From NCBI RefSeq assembly GCF_000808535.1, contig NZ_JWLV01000022.1, positions 1 to 64,000 on the forward strand: a stretch of 64,000 nt of DNA, read 5' to 3'. Of the stretch, positions 61,323 through 64,000 are shown piece after piece. Each line of letters begins with the position of its first letter. Within the stretch, counting starts at the first letter, position 1. Position numbers and translations under genes: made by a program. The DNA comes from Vibrio sinaloensis. GTDB lineage: Bacteria > Pseudomonadota > Gammaproteobacteria > Enterobacterales > Vibrionaceae. The notes below the pieces were generated by a model. It ran no database searches and had not been told where the DNA came from. It saw nothing but the letters and a program-made list of their open reading frames with translations.

Positions 61323-62204
61323 ATGTCTAAACGTGGTTTGGGTAAAGGGCTTGATGCTCTGCTTTCGACTAGTTCGCTAGCGCGTGAAAAACAGCAAAAT
61401 GCGCTCCAGAGTCAACAGCTCTCATCTGAAGGTGAATTGACCGACTTAAGCATCAACAGTCTTAAGCCTGGCGTTTATCAACCACGCAAAGATATGTCAC
61501 CTGAGGCACTAGAGGAGTTGGCAGCGTCGATTGAATCCCAAGGCATTATCCAGCCGATTGTCGTTCGTCAGGTTGAACACGACAAATTTGAGATTATCGC
61601 GGGTGAACGGCGCTGGCGTGCGGCGCGGAAAGCGGGTCTAAAACAAGTGCCTTGTGTGATCAAAAATGTGGAAGATCGCGCGGCGATCGCGATGGCATTG
61701 ATCGAAAACATTCAACGCGAAGATCTCAACGTGATTGAAGAGGCGGTAGCGCTTGAGCGTTTGCAAACAGAGTTTTCACTGACTCATCAGCAGGTCGCAG
61801 ATGTAATTGGTAAGTCTCGAGCGGCTGTCAGCAACATATTACGTCTTAACCAGTTAGAAAATGACGTAAAAGGTTTGGTTTCAGACAATTTGCTCGATAT
61901 GGGGCATGCTCGAGCACTGCTAGCTCTTGAGGGCGAACAACAAATCGAAGTTGCCCAGCAAGTGGCCAAGAAGCAATTAACGGTTCGTCAAACGGAACAA
62001 CTTGTAAAAAAATGTCTGCAACCGGTGGTTGAAGATAAAAATGCTCCTCAAGATGTGGAGATACAAGAATTGTCACAAAAATTGAGTGCAATGCTCGGGG
62101 GTAAAGTTGCTATTGTCCGAAACCCTAGCGGAAAGTCGAAAGTGACGATTAGTCTTGATGAGCCTCACAAATTAGAGCAACTGATTGCCAAGCTAGAGAG
62201 CTAA
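61323..62204 (+). CDS. parB: Chromosome partitioning protein ParB (Spo0J)
   Basis: CTP-dependent DNA clamp that loads at parS, 293 residues. N-terminal GLGKGLDALL is the ParA-stimulating motif. ParB/CTP motifs: VRQVEHDKFEIIAGERRWRA (near 86-105) and ENIQREDLNVIEEA. The helix-turn-helix is THQQVADVIGKSRAAVSNILR. A parS-like site lies in recF in this window. Confidence 0.96.
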   Translation: MSKRGLGKGLDALLSTSSLAREKQQNALQSQQLSSEGELTDLSINSLKPGVYQPRKDMSPEALEELAASIESQGIIQPIVVRQVEHDKFEIIAGERRWRAARKAGLKQVPCVIKNVEDRAAIAMALIENIQREDLNVIEEAVALERLQTEFSLTHQQVADVIGKSRAAVSNILRLNQLENDVKGLVSDNLLDMGHARALLALEGEQQIEVAQQVAKKQLTVRQTEQLVKKCLQPVVEDKNAPQDVEIQELSQKLSAMLGGKVAIVRNPSGKSKVTISLDEPHKLEQLIAKLES

Positions 62205-62301
62205 ATGAGATAATTGATCTCAATCAATTATGTAAAAAACTATTTTTTGTGCGAAAGTTGTCGGTTTGTAAACAAAAATGTAACTTTTTGCGGGCTTTTA
62301 A

Positions 62302-62329
62302 TTGCATTAAGGCACACTGACCGTATAAT
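62302..62329 (+). promoter_or_regulatory. atp operon promoter
   Basis: TTGCAT (62302-62307), 16 bases, TATAAT (62324-62329). The ATP synthase genes start 65 bases downstream. Confidence 0.65.
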
Positions 62330-62393
62330 TTTTGCCAATTTCCCAGCACAGAGTGAAGTCGTGCAAAGTGGATATTATTAGAGGTACGAATAC

Positions 62394-62783
62394 ATGGTGG
62401 CTGCGTTAGCTAGACCAGGACGAGAGCTTGCTAAGCGATTGTTGTTGATCGAAATGGGCGCGGTTACGTTAGTGGCAGCAGGAATGGCGATTGCTGTAAA
62501 TACTGAATGGGGAGTTTCAGCGCTAATTGGTGGTGGCATTTTTGTTATCGCTAATGCTGTATTTGCCTTGTGTGCTTTTCTCTTTGTAGGGGCTCGTGCT
62601 GCCAAAATGGTCGCTGCGTCTTTCTACACAGGGGAAGCACTAAAGATTCTCATCACAGTGGCACTCTTTTCCGTTGCTTACATGTATATGCAGGTGGAAC
62701 TCGTTCCCCTGAAACTAACCTATTTGCTGGTACTTGGGATTAACATCTTTGCGCCAGCGCTATTCATTAACAACAAAAAATAG
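62394..62783 (+). CDS. atpI: ATP synthase subunit I
   Basis: 129-residue membrane protein that assists c-ring assembly. Four hydrophobic segments, about residues 17-36, 43-66, 76-96 and 103-124. Starts MVAALARPGRELAKRL, with AGAGG upstream. First gene of the atp operon. Confidence 0.93.
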   Translation: MVAALARPGRELAKRLLLIEMGAVTLVAAGMAIAVNTEWGVSALIGGGIFVIANAVFALCAFLFVGARAAKMVAASFYTGEALKILITVALFSVAYMYMQVELVPLKLTYLLVLGINIFAPALFINNKK

Positions 62784-62788
62784 GATGA

Positions 62789-63604
<816 letters not shown>

Positions 63605-63623
63605 TTTTTTAAACTCTTATTAG

Positions 63624-63905
<282 letters not shown>

Positions 63906-63977
63906 TCTTTGCTTTTCAAAGGCAAGCATCGGTTTGTCATTGATTAACACTAAGTCCAATAAAGAGGGGTAGCTGTT

Positions 63978-64000
63978 GTGAATATGAACGCAACTCTGCT
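63978..64000 (+). CDS. atpF: ATP synthase F0 subunit b (partial)
   Basis: Starts with GTG at 63978 behind AGAGGGG; the visible codons read MNMNATL, the known Vibrio AtpF N-terminus. Cut by the window edge. Confidence 0.85.

Overview
The window is about 64 kb of a Vibrio-type gammaproteobacterial main chromosome, spanning the replication origin. The evidence is gene order and protein detail: yrdA/aroE/hemF/tsaC beside an rRNA operon, purEK, dprA/def/fmt/rsmB/trkAH, ccoG/srkA/dsbA, ilvGMEDA, glyQS, gyrB-recF-dnaN-dnaA, rpmH-rnpA-yidD-yidC-mnmE-mioC, an oriC-like spacer, then mnmG-rsmG-parAB-atp. A DUF2860 outer-membrane protein, TrkAH, and a DsbA/SrkA/YihG cluster next to comM fit Vibrionaceae. 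The species cannot be fixed from the sequence alone.

Layout. 1-451: promoters and leader of an rRNA operon running leftward out of the window. 452-14685: housekeeping cluster (gamma carbonic anhydrase-like YrdA, shikimate dehydrogenase, haem and t6A synthesis, PurEK, DNA-uptake protein DprA, N-terminal formyl-Met enzymes Def and Fmt, rRNA methylase RsmB, potassium uptake TrkAH). 14687-24048: membrane and stress genes (TrhA-like, Spo0M-like, YihD, CcoG, SrkA, DsbA, YihG, DUF2860 protein, ComM) plus a small region at 16.39-16.70 kb that looks like a structured RNA leading into a 55-codon ORF and an intrinsic terminator. 24253-30825: attenuated isoleucine/valine operon ilvLGMEDA. 30992-38224: a more variable stretch (AcuI-like reductase, LysR regulator, TusA, OpgC-like acyltransferase with a small lipoprotein, orphan peptide-binding protein, UPF0016 exporter). 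38653-43650: glycyl-tRNA synthetase, AvtA, Hsp20. 44189-50303: gyrB-recF-dnaN-dnaA on the minus strand. 50702-52960: amino-acid ABC importer. 53191-57518: rpmH to mioC. 57519-57983: oriC. 57984-64000: mnmG, rsmG, parAB and the start of the atp operon.

Most of the window is ordinary core chromosome. There is no prophage, insertion sequence, CRISPR array or defence island. The less expected signals are regulatory: the riboswitch-like leader and basic small protein at 16.4-16.7 kb, an 11-bp hairpin that buries the ribosome-binding site of the OpgC-like gene, a ROSE-like thermometer with a sigma-32 promoter before hsp20, a parS-like 16-mer inside the 3' end of recF, a palindromic repeat in the gyrB 3' UTR, and a srkA start codon that sits directly behind an intrinsic terminator with no visible Shine-Dalgarno sequence.
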